Source: Flagellimonas sp947499585 (lineage in GTDB: Bacteria > Bacteroidota > Bacteroidia > Flavobacteriales > Flavobacteriaceae). Taken from it: a stretch of 64,000 bases of DNA. Under the pieces are notes generated by a model that did no database searches, was not told the DNA's origin, and saw only the letters and a list, made by a program, of their open reading frames with translations. The stretch covers positions 1,612,001 through 1,676,000 of the forward strand of contig NZ_CP138995.1 in the NCBI RefSeq assembly GCF_044596045.1, given 5' to 3'. This document shows positions 16,486 to 26,623 of this stretch, one piece after another. A program made the translations under genes and the position numbers. Every line of letters starts with the position of its first letter. The stretch's first letter is position 1.

Positions 16486-17259
16486 TTAATCGTCTTTTGC
16501 TTCCCCAAAGATTATCACATTTGCACCTGATTTATCTCTTGCTGAAGGTGCTATTATACCATCATACCCATTTTGTCTCGCATATGTTCCAATTTTTTGG
16601 GTAACATCATATCCATCAGAGGTTAAGTCTTTTAAAGTAACTCCTAACTCTTTACGCACTTTAGCATCTGTTAAATCTAGTGCATTGTTAAGTTTCACAT
16701 CTTTTGATACAACTACTCTTCCTCCTAAAGCATTATAATGACTTATTTCTGCTTTAGCTGTCTCTTTAGTTATCCCTGCATAAACTGCGGCTTCTCCAGG
16801 TTTAGAATATCTATGGTCTGCTTTTTTATTGTATTTATTCACTTGCCAAGTACCATCTACTCGGTCTGGTTTTTCATATCGATATACTTTACCTTCCCAT
16901 TTTGTTCCTACTCTTCCTCCTTTTAGAACTCTTTTAAAAATTAATGCTATTGCAATATCTCTAACCAAGTTCCCCATTATTTCGCCATCGGTAACAAACT
17001 CTCCACTATTTATAGCTGCTAACGGGTTTTCTTGGAACTTTTGAAAATCTCCAATATAATTCCCATTACCTAATTCTCCATTGTGCCTTGCACTTCCTCC
17101 GCCTGTAACAGTAAATGTATATGACAAATAAGAATTATTTGGACCAGGGACTTCAACTTTCACATAATCTGGTTCAATAAAATCTGGTATCCAATAGTCA
17201 ACCGTCTTATTAAATTGTAATTGAGGCTTTTCTTTTCTTAAATCCAAAACATACCAATC
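16486..17259 (-). other. Variable toxin tip of the RHS protein: RES domain
   Basis: Sub-feature of the RHS gene. The tip starts right after the RHS core (residue about 3109). A linker with a hydrophobic patch (about 3205-3220) is followed by a RES domain (about 3228-3362). Expected RES signatures are present: VYRYEKPD (Arg 3235), HRYSKPGEAAVYAG (Arg 3258), TAKAEISHY (Glu 3279), LDLTD, and GYDGIIAPSAR...GANVIIF (Ser 3347, Asn 3355). In Mycobacterium tuberculosis MbcT, Arg, Glu and Ser in these places are needed to destroy NAD. All key residues seem intact, so an active NAD-consuming toxin is likely. Confidence 0.8.
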
Positions 17260-20200
17260 TCCTTCTAATCCTTCTATTTCTTTTAAAGCAATAGGTGAAT
17301 TAGATGCAAATTGATAAGGTGTTAATGCAGGATATTCGTGTGCAAGTGGGTCAACAGCGAAGAAACGTCCAATACGTGGGTCGTGCATTCTGAACTTATA
17401 ATTCGAACTATTTCCCTCTCCTTTAATTTCGTTGTCCATTTCCTGACCTTGGAAACCGTAGCGGTAATCACTAGTATTGGCATGGCGGTTGGGCAAGAGC
17501 ATACCAAAGGGGTAGTAGTCGTTATAGGCCACTACATCTGGTAATAAAGAACCATCACCAAGCACCAATTTACGGTCCGTAACCACACTAAGTACATTGC
17601 CCAAATGGTTATTCAACTCATAGCGTTTGTCCCCAACAATATTTTCAAAGAGCGTTACGGGTAAGGTAGGAGCTACTTCGGTAATATCCAAATTCTTTTG
17701 CTCCAGTCCCAAGCGGGAGCTACCATATATATGGTGTTCCGTAAGCACCAGACCATTGGTATTGCCGGGGCCGCTGTTGGTCACGTTCTGCGCCTGTGCC
17801 AAAAAAGTGGCGCCTGCTTTTACTTCAAAATCTGGTAAAATGGTAATGCCCTCTCCAGCGGTCAAAGTAAGGTTGCCCCCAGTTTCCACCGTATTGCTGC
17901 CAGCTGGGTTAGCCACTGTAATGGTGTTCAAGGCGGTAAAACTATCGGTACCGGTTATCTGTATGTTGTTCAAGCTAACATCAGGGTCAAAGTTCTCCGG
18001 GGCAGTATTGATCTCTCCGTTAGAGGCGCTATCATAAACGGCCATTACATTGCCCTGGGCGTCGCGTACGTATAGGGTAGTGGTATTGCTCTCCACATCG
18101 CTCTTGGCAATTCTATTGCCCAAGCCATCATAGGCAAAGGAGATATTGCTCTCTTGGCCGCCAATGTTCTTGGTCACCTTTTTTACCTTCCCATCTACAC
18201 GCCATTCTATATTGGTAATGTTCTCGGCAGTATCGCTGATCAACTGCCCAATGGCATCGTATTGGTAATTGCCGGGGCTTTGGGAGGCCAGGTCGTTATA
18301 ACCGTTATCGCCTACGGCATCCGCTACAAAATCCAATTGGTTGCTGCGCTCTTGCGAGCCGGTATTGGGGTTCAGCTTGGTCTTATAGGTATAGGTCAAC
18401 TGGTCCATGGGCTCCGTGGGAGCGTTCCGGTTTAAGGCCAGCAGGTTGCCGTTACGGTCATACCCATAAGTGGCGGCGTAATCTGCAGAGGGGCCGCTAC
18501 CGCTAAAGGCCTTTATACGGTTCAGTTGATCGTACCCATATTTGTTAAATTGGGTGGCGAGTAGGCTCTCGTTATTATCAATCAGGGCCGTGGCCATATG
18601 TTTAATGTTCCCGTTGTAAAGGTTGTCGCCCACGTCTATACCATCTTGTTGTTCCACTCCAGAATTGGCGGTACTTACCCCAAAGGTATTAGTGCCCAAA
18701 CTGCCAATGGGCTGGTAATCGTTGTCATAATACCCTAGGGAGTAGCCCATGGCATCGGCCGCTACGTTGGAGGAGGCCAAAATACCATCTTGGCCCATGT
18801 CGTCCGTGGTTGCCAAGGTCTCGGAGTTCACCCCTTTTAACCAGCCTTGTAGCGTATAGGCGTAGTCCATGCCCTGTACTTCTTTACCACCCAAAACGGT
18901 ACGTGCCAAAGGCCCGTGGGGGTAGTATTCGTAATTGGCGTCTTTTTCCCAGATCATACCATCACTGGAGGTTTCTACCTTGGTAATACGGTTGTCGGCA
19001 TCATAGATATAGCGGTGCGCAAACATATCTGGCGCTCCGTTTTGGTAGGTAACCTGGTTTACGTTACCGCTGATCAGGTCGTAGTCGTATAGCACCTTCT
19101 TCATTCCAGAGTAAGGGTTGCTGGGATCCAGCACCATAAGTTTGTTATGTTGTACCAGCTCTTTTACATTACCATGAATGTCATAGTTATAGAACATGGC
19201 ATTGTGGTAACTGGCCTGGTTGGTGGTGCCATCCTGCAGGTCATAATAGTATATTGCGGTTACGCGGTTACGAGTGTTGCTGTCTGTATTGTTCGCAGCA
19301 TCTACAGTATCAAAAATATCGGCTGCAAAACTCACCAATTCACTATAGACCGTAGTGGTGACCTCATACTGCGTAGCAGAAATGTTAGCGGGAAAGGTGC
19401 CGGTGGTATCCACATAGGAATCATCGGCGGTATAGACGAGTTTACCGGTAGTGTCCTCAATGGCAATGGCTACATTGGGTTCCAACTCCCCAGCCTCCAC
19501 AATGCGGCCTAAAAAGTCGTATTGGGTATAGCTAAACCTATTATTGGCTGCTTGTTTGGCATTTTGTGAAGCAATGATACGCCCAAGAGCATCATAGGCA
19601 AAACGGGTTTCCCCACCATCTGGGGTGTATTGCCATACCAATTGGTTAAGGGAATTGTAACGGTATTCCGTTACCAGGTCATGATCGGGCAGTAGAGCGG
19701 TATTTTCCAAGGCTTCATTAGTTTCCCTATGGGCATTGATTTGAGCGTTGATACCTCCATTAAGTTGCTGTTCCGTGTAACGGGCTACTCCTTCTGGCGG
19801 AACCGTCTGCACCAAATTTCCAGCCTGGTCGTAATAGTAGAGCGTATATTGGTATTCCTTATCAAAATAGGTCATGCTAAAATTCTCCACTGGCGTGGAT
19901 ATGGCATGCTCCAAATAAGCATTTATAAACTCTTCGCGTTTTTGTGCCACCAAGTTTTGATAGTTATCGTCGTTATAGGCTTTAATGACACTTTTCTTAA
20001 ACTGGACACATTGGCTATCATCTGGAAGGGTAACACTGGCACTGCCAAAGTTGATGGGGAAGGAAGCCGGTACGCAAATGCTTGGATTAACGTTGAGGTA
20101 ATCGCGAGTAAAAGCTGCCCAGTCCTGTGTAGGTTGTGAATCATCTATACGAGTTTGCTCCACATGGGTTTTGTACAGGTCAATAATTCCTTGGATACCA

Positions 20201-23200
20201 CTGTAGCCATAATTAAAATCGGTGGCCCCAAATCGTTGTATGGACATATATTCCAAGTCCAGCGTGTTGGTTACCCCAAACGTAGTGATGTAATGTTGGT
20301 AATCTGCAACCAAATATTGAAAGGAATTGGCACAAAAATCTTCCTCGGATACGATATCATCATCTTCAAGATCCCTGGTAATCCCATTCATAATGGCCAC
20401 ATAGTTGGGGTATTCATCAGTACAGCTCAATGGAGTGGGTATAGGAGGGATACAAATCTGAGTTGTAAGACATTCATCACTGGCTTCAGAGATGAATTTG
20501 GAAGTAAGGGTGCCACCGGATTTACCAGCCGATTTGGACGCAATAGATGAACCACCTATACCTTCCATGATGTTCAATAATTCCATTTCCACAACCATTT
20601 TTTCATCTTCGGTCATGAAGTCTTTTTGGTATTCAATGGAATGAAGGGCGCCATTTAGAAGTGTTACTTCTGCATTGGGTATTTGAATTTTTTGGGCAGT
20701 ACCATTCTTTGATTTGGCATTTTGGTTTGGACTGATTTTCAAGAGACTACCGGAAACATCACCAAATAATTCCGAGCATAATGAATCAAAATCTGCAATG
20801 GCATGGACGGCTGTATTATCACGAGCTCGAAGATGCAATCTGAAATTTGCAGAAATAACCTCATCGGAATCATTTAAATAAGTTAGGGTACCTGCAGCTC
20901 TGTTGCTACTTAAAGGCGTGATATCTTGAATGATGTCCAATTCAAGAATCTCTTGGATTTGACCAAGTTGGTCAGTGGTGTAGGAACCACTTTGAGTATC
21001 CCAAATATCCAATTCAATTCTGATGTTTGATCCATTAACCCAATAGGGGTAGGTGCCCATATACACTTTGATAGGATAGTATGAAGATCCAGCATTATAT
21101 TCGGCATTGGCACTTCCTCTTACTAAGGGATATCTAAAAGGCTGACTATGGAATTCGGTAAACTCTATGGAAGTCTTTCTTTCTAGCTCAAGCGAGTTGT
21201 CATTCAATAGGTTATCTGTCGCCAATGAACTGATTGGGAATCGAACAACAGATATTGGAGTAGATATAGAGATAGGATCAAACACTTCCAAAACATCGTT
21301 AAAAATTTCCAAAACATGGTTTTCGAAGCTTTCTTCCATCAACGGGTCTGATACGCATGAAATCACCTTTTGTGGTTCTTGCGGATTTTGAGAAATTAAA
21401 TCACAGCCCCAGTAGGAGCCAAATAGCGCACTCCCACCCGTTTGTACGGCTCCTTGCCTTCGTTGAAGACCAATGGAGATTCCAGTCCAAGTTTGAATAA
21501 ATGTAGACCCATTTTCAGCATATTCATGTTCCAATTCAAAGCCATTATCTGGCCTCAAAAGTTCATCTGTTGCTATTAGGCTTCGTATTTCTGTTGTGGA
21601 TTGAGAGAAAAAACCACCAATTGAGGGTATCCTTATCCTAGAAGAATGGATAAAATTACCATTATCATCATTATATGTAAAGATAAATAGGGTCTCTATT
21701 TCATCAACTTCATAAGTCCAGGTTACATTGCTAGTATCGGTAAAATCTACAGTGGTAGACGGACAGGTTCTAAAGCTATCTTCACAAAAAAGAACTGCAT
21801 TTGCTTGAAGGAAATCTTGAAGAAAAGTGTTGTATTCAGGATAACCAGCTAAACTTACATCTTGACCAAACAACTGCCCATTTAAAATTAGGGCATTCAT
21901 AAGATTTTTTAAATAAAGCAAGGTTTCTGGTTTTATGCTGCCCGCACCCTCTTCACATGTTAGAATCGGGTCTACTGGGTCTCCAGCAAAATCATTGATA
22001 TTTCCACAGCATAAAAAGTTTACAAATGTCTCATTTGGCTGCCCACTGCCCAGTATAGAACCTGTCGCCGTCTCTTTTTCAAAGTTGATGTCCAAATAGG
22101 TGACCCTGGCATTTTGCCGTACCACCAAGTTTTGATCATTAAACTCATCGCTTATGGCAATGGCCAAAAAGTCTATGACTCCATTGGTAGGTAATTGCTG
22201 ATCCATATCCAATACAAACTGTTGTGTACCGTTAACATCAATGAAATACATATTGGCAGAGGCATTCCAAGTGGCAAACTCACTATTAAAAAAAGTACTG
22301 AGGTAACTATCGCGAAATTCTGGGAAATTGTTCAGTGCAACCCCAGAGGCAGATAGATTTCCTGTATCGTAAAGCGCATTTAAGAGACCCACCAAGGCTT
22401 TAGAAAATCGAGGGCGTATGTTACAATCTGCCAATGGGCCATAAGTGGCACCATTGCCCAGATATTGTCCTACTCCGTTGGGAGCATCTATGGAACAATT
22501 TGCTATCCGCGCGTCGGTTATCCCAGAAACAACAATTTCTTCAAAATCAGGAGCTGTTAAACTGGTCCTTGTTTCAATTACTGCATCATATCTAAAGCGT
22601 TGAATAGAGGAGTCATAAACGGGATATATGTTTTTGACCTTGGTAATGACCCAATTGGTACCATAGTCGTTCCAAGTTCTAGTACTAGCAGGAAGAATGA
22701 CTTCTGTTGGAGCACCAGTAGTTCCAGATACGCTAAGTTCCAATGTGGTTCCTGCAGTAGTACTTACATCCAAGATGGGGTTGGATGCTGGATAAATACC
22801 GCCAAAATCTTCATAAAGCTCCCTACTAAGGTAATTTCCAGTATAGGGTATTTGTCCAGAAGAGCCCGTGCCAATGAGATCTAAAAAAGTGTATTCCAAA
22901 AATACTTGAAGATCTCTGGCCATAGGGCAAACACCTGTTTCTATATAGTACTCGTACCCTGTAAATTCAGACATCTCAGCTATGACATCTTCATTGGATT
23001 GTCCAGAATCATACAATACATCTGAGGGTTTGAATCTTTTCTCTTTTTGGGCATATTCGTCGGCCACTTCACTATTGCATATTTTGTCTTCTCCAGCTTC
23101 AATGATTCCATTCAAGTTACTCTTGTTGATGGAAGTATAATCCGCGATTGTCGCTAAAATATTGACAGGAGCCGCTTCTTCACCTATACAGCCATTATAG

Positions 23201-26200
23201 CAATCCTTGTTTTCGGCATAAACATTAGCAAATAAGGATAGAATTGTTTGCTTTACATTGATGTAGTTGGCTTTGTAAATATTCCAGTACTGATTTTGTT
23301 GTTCAGTTGTCAAAGAACTGGGATTGCCCCCTGTTGGACAATCAGAGATACTATTACATGCAACGGTAGCATAAGCAAATTCCTGTAGGCTACGACCGCT
23401 ACCGGCATAGTTTGATGTTAATGCTTCCTGCATGATGTTATCCCTTAAATCGAAAGAAATTCCTGAAAGGCCAGCCGGAATACTACCTGCAAAAAAAGGA
23501 TCTGCATCCATAATATCTGTACCTGTTGCCAGATTCCCTGCAGTGCTATAGGATATTAGTTCCTGTCTTAAATATTGGTCATAGGCATCAGAATTTGTGA
23601 TTCCTGCACCACCGGGACGTGATGCTGTAATTCCACAGACCAATTCAGCATATTCCAAATAACAATATTCTGGGTGATAGACCAACAGAGATTCTGCCCA
23701 TTCATCTTTCCAAATTCCTGAATCTATAAAGTCGGTGGGATTGGTCAAATACTTAGGTTCTACCTTGTACTCATCATTATTGGCATTTTGTGAAATGGGC
23801 AATCTTGGTGACCCGGCTAAAATTGATGGTGAATACGTTACATTTCCATCATTATCGGTAATTTCCTTAACGGTTATATAGCTTGTGGTGCCATCTTCAT
23901 TATAGTAATGCCCCTGAGTGTATAAACCAGTTCCTTGCGGTATTGGATCATATACGGGGTGTCTTGGGTTTCTCCAACTATTGCGTAATGTGCTGTTTTC
24001 TATTTCTGTTGTAAACAATTGGTTTCCATCGTAAAAGATGTTCAAAATCATTTGTGTGGGATTGCTCGTGTTCCCATTGTTATCAATTGTGGAAGGATAT
24101 TGCCCATATTGTCCAGTAGGCTTCATATCATTCAATAGGGAAGAACGAATAATATTGCATGTAAGTGAATTGGAAACTATGTCGGCCGAATCGATATTGG
24201 TTAAATCCAAAGTATCCCCATCACAAGGAGCGTTACATGCTCTTATGAGGTCGTTCCACTGTTCTTCAAAGGAGGCATCCAATCTTAATTTTTCTTTATC
24301 CAACTCTGATTGGGTCAATATGTCCTCTAGCTGGGAAAAATCGTAGTTCGCTCTACGGCTTATAACATAACCTGATTGTCCTCCATATTCACTTATCAAA
24401 GCATTTTCGCAATCAGAACAAGTAACAAAACAACCATCAAAAGGGTCTTCTACAACATCAACAGTAACAGGATCAATATAACAATCATCACTAGGGTTCA
24501 TCAACTTCGCTACAAATTCATCAGCATAGGTTTCCAAAGTGTTTTGATTTACCACCAGCCTTTTTACAAGACTGAAAGATCCCCTATTTAAATCTGCTGT
24601 AAAGTTGGATAAATCAAAACCTGTTCTGTCTTCTGGTAACAAGCTAATACCATCTGCATCCAAAATATCTACAAAAACATCATAGTCCACCGTATAATTT
24701 ATTGGTGTAGTGCATTGGTAAATAAAATCTGATTGTTGCAACGTATAAGAAAACGTGCGCTGTTCATTAAATGCCAGCAATTTGGTAGCGCTATACAAAA
24801 GAGCATTATTTTTAGCTCCAAAAGTTTGTGTGGCCCATTTTCTATTATTATCCAAACTGGTATCTGGGTCATTGGAGTTTATTTTGCCCAACAAATCCAC
24901 TGTAGTCTGAACATGAAGTCCTGAACCATTATCTTCATCATCCAAGGCCTCCATATTGGTTGGTGAAGACCCCATCAATGCTGTGGCAATTGTGCGACCT
25001 TGGGGATCTATATAACTAACACTTACTTGACGGTTTGGATCTATGACCAAGTTTTTTTTGTAATGGGACGAATTACCAACACTGTAACCGAACAGACGGT
25101 TAAGTTCTTTCTGTTCAGGAGTACCATAATAGTATTCCATTTCGTGTCCGCTACCCAGCTGGTGGGTTAACCCTACACCACTTTTTCTGCGGATTCTACC
25201 TGTATTGTCAGGCATATATTCAATCTGTGAAAAGGGATGCTCCAATGCATCCGGTATTCTGTTTTTAAAAGGTGTGGTAATGTCGTTGGTGTTTGAATAG
25301 TATTTGCTTGCACCATCATCAGTAGCCATGCCTTTTTCCGTAGAAAGTTGATCTAAAATATTCTGATTGTTCAAATCAAAATCTTGATAACTGTAGACGG
25401 TGGCGGTATTTTTTAGATTGAACTGATCTATGTAATCCAGTCCCAAACTTCTTGTGGTAGGTACAGGCAAGATTTCCACGGCTGGTCTACCTTGCGCATC
25501 ATATATTACCTCACCAACGATGAGATTGTCATCAGAATTTATCTTTGTAACAGTTTGCCTATTCCTTAGCGTACCATCAAAATAGCTGACCACCTCTTTC
25601 TTCTTACCATCTTCAGCAAATGATGACTGAAACTGCCAATTCTTTGAGACTTGATGATCAGAATTAATGATGTACATATAGGTCCCTGGCCAGTCTGCAA
25701 GTGTGGTACCATTATTATCTTCTGCAGCACTCCATTCACCATATTTATATTTAGTGCTATTTTCAAGATACTTACCAACGCCTCTTACTCTAAACAAGAA
25801 GTAACCTTTTGAGTAAATTAAAGGAACCACATATTGGGTATTGCTTGTTTGTACCCTAGTGCTATTAAGTTCAAAATCACGTCTTGTAAAAGGAATAGTA
25901 TTTAAAGCCCTTAAATTATTAAAAGCATCGTCATATCCATCTATCCATGTCCATTCCACATCGTAGGAAACTGCGCCTGGAATTGCACTCCAATCTATTT
26001 GTAATTCTTTACCTGCTGCTGCAAGTTGAGCAGTCGGGTTGGGAATTGTTGTAGAAAGCTCTACATAAGTTTCTGCACTAAATCCTATTTCTAGCCCAAT
26101 GTTAGCAGGTATAGCCCCATTAATGACAGGAGAAGAACCATCTAAGGTATAGGTGCCTTCAATGAGCTCAATACTTGCTCCATAAGCTCCAATGGCAACA

Positions 26201-26583
26201 TGTTTGCTGATATCTGTTGATAAGCCGTTTGCTCCTTGGGTGACATTGTTTTCTACGGTAAGGGTCACTTCGGTTGTAGTGCCATCAAATGCACCTGTAA
26301 CGGAAGCTGGAGTTATGTTAAGTCTTAATGTATAAGTAAATCGGTCATAAGGCGCTTGATTTTCCTTTATAAACAAACTTACGTGACCCATGGGAGAAAC
26401 ATTGACCAAATTGCTTGCATCCAAGTTAGCGGTGACAAAATCCAAGGTATTTGATGTGCCCAGCACCACTTGCATTTCTGAATTGCTATATTCCATTTTT
26501 TCCTGTGCGCACAATGAAGTACTGAGCAAAAGAAAAAAGATAGATAGCCCGAAGAATCCCTGATTTTTTATTTTAGTAAACAT
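16486..26583 (-). CDS. Giant RHS/YD-repeat protein with C-terminal RES toxin (3365 aa)
   Basis: Secreted polymorphic toxin. The start chosen is the ATG at 26581-26583, because it gives a clean signal peptide (KIKNQGFFGLSIFFLLL, then CAQ); an upstream in-frame start at 26700 would overlap the preceding gene. Residues about 30-330 are envelope or carbohydrate-type beta domains. About 340-420 hold the Bacteroidetes RHS N-terminal signature (YFDGTLRNRQTVTK, YDAQGRPAVEILP). A very long Cys-containing middle (about 430-2200) is not a known RHS family part to me. Dense YD repeats fill about 2225-2900 (YDALGRIIASQ, YDADNRITKV, YDGLGNRIAKS). The RHS-associated core is about 2985-3108 (LNNHLGNVLSVVTD, YYPFGM, YRYGFQGQEMDNE, DPRIGRFFAVDPL, YQFASNSPI). 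The last 257 residues are the variable tip with a RES domain. Classical RHS cages encapsulate and release such tips by self-cleavage; that step is inferred here. Confidence 0.9.
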   Translation of the reverse strand: MFTKIKNQGFFGLSIFFLLLSTSLCAQEKMEYSNSEMQVVLGTSNTLDFVTANLDASNLVNVSPMGHVSLFIKENQAPYDRFTYTLRLNITPASVTGAFDGTTTEVTLTVENNVTQGANGLSTDISKHVAIGAYGASIELIEGTYTLDGSSPVINGAIPANIGLEIGFSAETYVELSTTIPNPTAQLAAAGKELQIDWSAIPGAVSYDVEWTWIDGYDDAFNNLRALNTIPFTRRDFELNSTRVQTSNTQYVVPLIYSKGYFLFRVRGVGKYLENSTKYKYGEWSAAEDNNGTTLADWPGTYMYIINSDHQVSKNWQFQSSFAEDGKKKEVVSYFDGTLRNRQTVTKINSDDNLIVGEVIYDAQGRPAVEILPVPTTRSLGLDYIDQFNLKNTATVYSYQDFDLNNQNILDQLSTEKGMATDDGASKYYSNTNDITTPFKNRIPDALEHPFSQIEYMPDNTGRIRRKSGVGLTHQLGSGHEMEYYYGTPEQKELNRLFGYSVGNSSHYKKNLVIDPNRQVSVSYIDPQGRTIATALMGSSPTNMEALDDEDNGSGLHVQTTVDLLGKINSNDPDTSLDNNRKWATQTFGAKNNALLYSATKLLAFNEQRTFSYTLQQSDFIYQCTTPINYTVDYDVFVDILDADGISLLPEDRTGFDLSNFTADLNRGSFSLVKRLVVNQNTLETYADEFVAKLMNPSDDCYIDPVTVDVVEDPFDGCFVTCSDCENALISEYGGQSGYVISRRANYDFSQLEDILTQSELDKEKLRLDASFEEQWNDLIRACNAPCDGDTLDLTNIDSADIVSNSLTCNIIRSSLLNDMKPTGQYGQYPSTIDNNGNTSNPTQMILNIFYDGNQLFTTEIENSTLRNSWRNPRHPVYDPIPQGTGLYTQGHYYNEDGTTSYITVKEITDNDGNVTYSPSILAGSPRLPISQNANNDEYKVEPKYLTNPTDFIDSGIWKDEWAESLLVYHPEYCYLEYAELVCGITASRPGGAGITNSDAYDQYLRQELISYSTAGNLATGTDIMDADPFFAGSIPAGLSGISFDLRDNIMQEALTSNYAGSGRSLQEFAYATVACNSISDCPTGGNPSSLTTEQQNQYWNIYKANYINVKQTILSLFANVYAENKDCYNGCIGEEAAPVNILATIADYTSINKSNLNGIIEAGEDKICNSEVADEYAQKEKRFKPSDVLYDSGQSNEDVIAEMSEFTGYEYYIETGVCPMARDLQVFLEYTFLDLIGTGSSGQIPYTGNYLSRELYEDFGGIYPASNPILDVSTTAGTTLELSVSGTTGAPTEVILPASTRTWNDYGTNWVITKVKNIYPVYDSSIQRFRYDAVIETRTSLTAPDFEEIVVSGITDARIANCSIDAPNGVGQYLGNGATYGPLADCNIRPRFSKALVGLLNALYDTGNLSASGVALNNFPEFRDSYLSTFFNSEFATWNASANMYFIDVNGTQQFVLDMDQQLPTNGVIDFLAIAISDEFNDQNLVVRQNARVTYLDINFEKETATGSILGSGQPNETFVNFLCCGNINDFAGDPVDPILTCEEGAGSIKPETLLYLKNLMNALILNGQLFGQDVSLAGYPEYNTFLQDFLQANAVLFCEDSFRTCPSTTVDFTDTSNVTWTYEVDEIETLFIFTYNDDNGNFIHSSRIRIPSIGGFFSQSTTEIRSLIATDELLRPDNGFELEHEYAENGSTFIQTWTGISIGLQRRQGAVQTGGSALFGSYWGCDLISQNPQEPQKVISCVSDPLMEESFENHVLEIFNDVLEVFDPISISTPISVVRFPISSLATDNLLNDNSLELERKTSIEFTEFHSQPFRYPLVRGSANAEYNAGSSYYPIKVYMGTYPYWVNGSNIRIELDIWDTQSGSYTTDQLGQIQEILELDIIQDITPLSSNRAAGTLTYLNDSDEVISANFRLHLRARDNTAVHAIADFDSLCSELFGDVSGSLLKISPNQNAKSKNGTAQKIQIPNAEVTLLNGALHSIEYQKDFMTEDEKMVVEMELLNIMEGIGGSSIASKSAGKSGGTLTSKFISEASDECLTTQICIPPIPTPLSCTDEYPNYVAIMNGITRDLEDDDIVSEEDFCANSFQYLVADYQHYITTFGVTNTLDLEYMSIQRFGATDFNYGYSGIQGIIDLYKTHVEQTRIDDSQPTQDWAAFTRDYLNVNPSICVPASFPINFGSASVTLPDDSQCVQFKKSVIKAYNDDNYQNLVAQKREEFINAYLEHAISTPVENFSMTYFDKEYQYTLYYYDQAGNLVQTVPPEGVARYTEQQLNGGINAQINAHRETNEALENTALLPDHDLVTEYRYNSLNQLVWQYTPDGGETRFAYDALGRIIASQNAKQAANNRFSYTQYDFLGRIVEAGELEPNVAIAIEDTTGKLVYTADDSYVDTTGTFPANISATQYEVTTTVYSELVSFAADIFDTVDAANNTDSNTRNRVTAIYYYDLQDGTTNQASYHNAMFYNYDIHGNVKELVQHNKLMVLDPSNPYSGMKKVLYDYDLISGNVNQVTYQNGAPDMFAHRYIYDADNRITKVETSSDGMIWEKDANYEYYPHGPLARTVLGGKEVQGMDYAYTLQGWLKGVNSETLATTDDMGQDGILASSNVAADAMGYSLGYYDNDYQPIGSLGTNTFGVSTANSGVEQQDGIDVGDNLYNGNIKHMATALIDNNESLLATQFNKYGYDQLNRIKAFSGSGPSADYAATYGYDRNGNLLALNRNAPTEPMDQLTYTYKTKLNPNTGSQERSNQLDFVADAVGDNGYNDLASQSPGNYQYDAIGQLISDTAENITNIEWRVDGKVKKVTKNIGGQESNISFAYDGLGNRIAKSDVESNTTTLYVRDAQGNVMAVYDSASNGEINTAPENFDPDVSLNNIQITGTDSFTALNTITVANPAGSNTVETGGNLTLTAGEGITILPDFEVKAGATFLAQAQNVTNSGPGNTNGLVLTEHHIYGSSRLGLEQKNLDITEVAPTLPVTLFENIVGDKRYELNNHLGNVLSVVTDRKLVLGDGSLLPDVVAYNDYYPFGMLLPNRHANTSDYRYGFQGQEMDNEIKGEGNSSNYKFRMHDPRIGRFFAVDPLAHEYPALTPYQFASNSPIALKEIEGLEGDWYVLDLRKEKPQLQFNKTVDYWIPDFIEPDYVKVEVPGPNNSYLSYTFTVTGGGSARHNGELGNGNYIGDFQKFQENPLAAINSGEFVTDGEIMGNLVRDIAIALIFKRVLKGGRVGTKWEGKVYRYEKPDRVDGTWQVNKYNKKADHRYSKPGEAAVYAGITKETAKAEISHYNALGGRVVVSKDVKLNNALDLTDAKVRKELGVTLKDLTSDGYDVTQKIGTYARQNGYDGIIAPSARDKSGANVIIFGEAKDD

Positions 26584-26623
26584 ACGCCTTTGGTATTTAC
26601 TTGGTTGTTTAATTATATTGTGT

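Noticed and set aside
17627..20550. Several long plus-strand frames opposite the RHS YD repeats and core
   Set aside because: They are shadows of the GC-richer RHS coding strand, with no start context or protein-like features.
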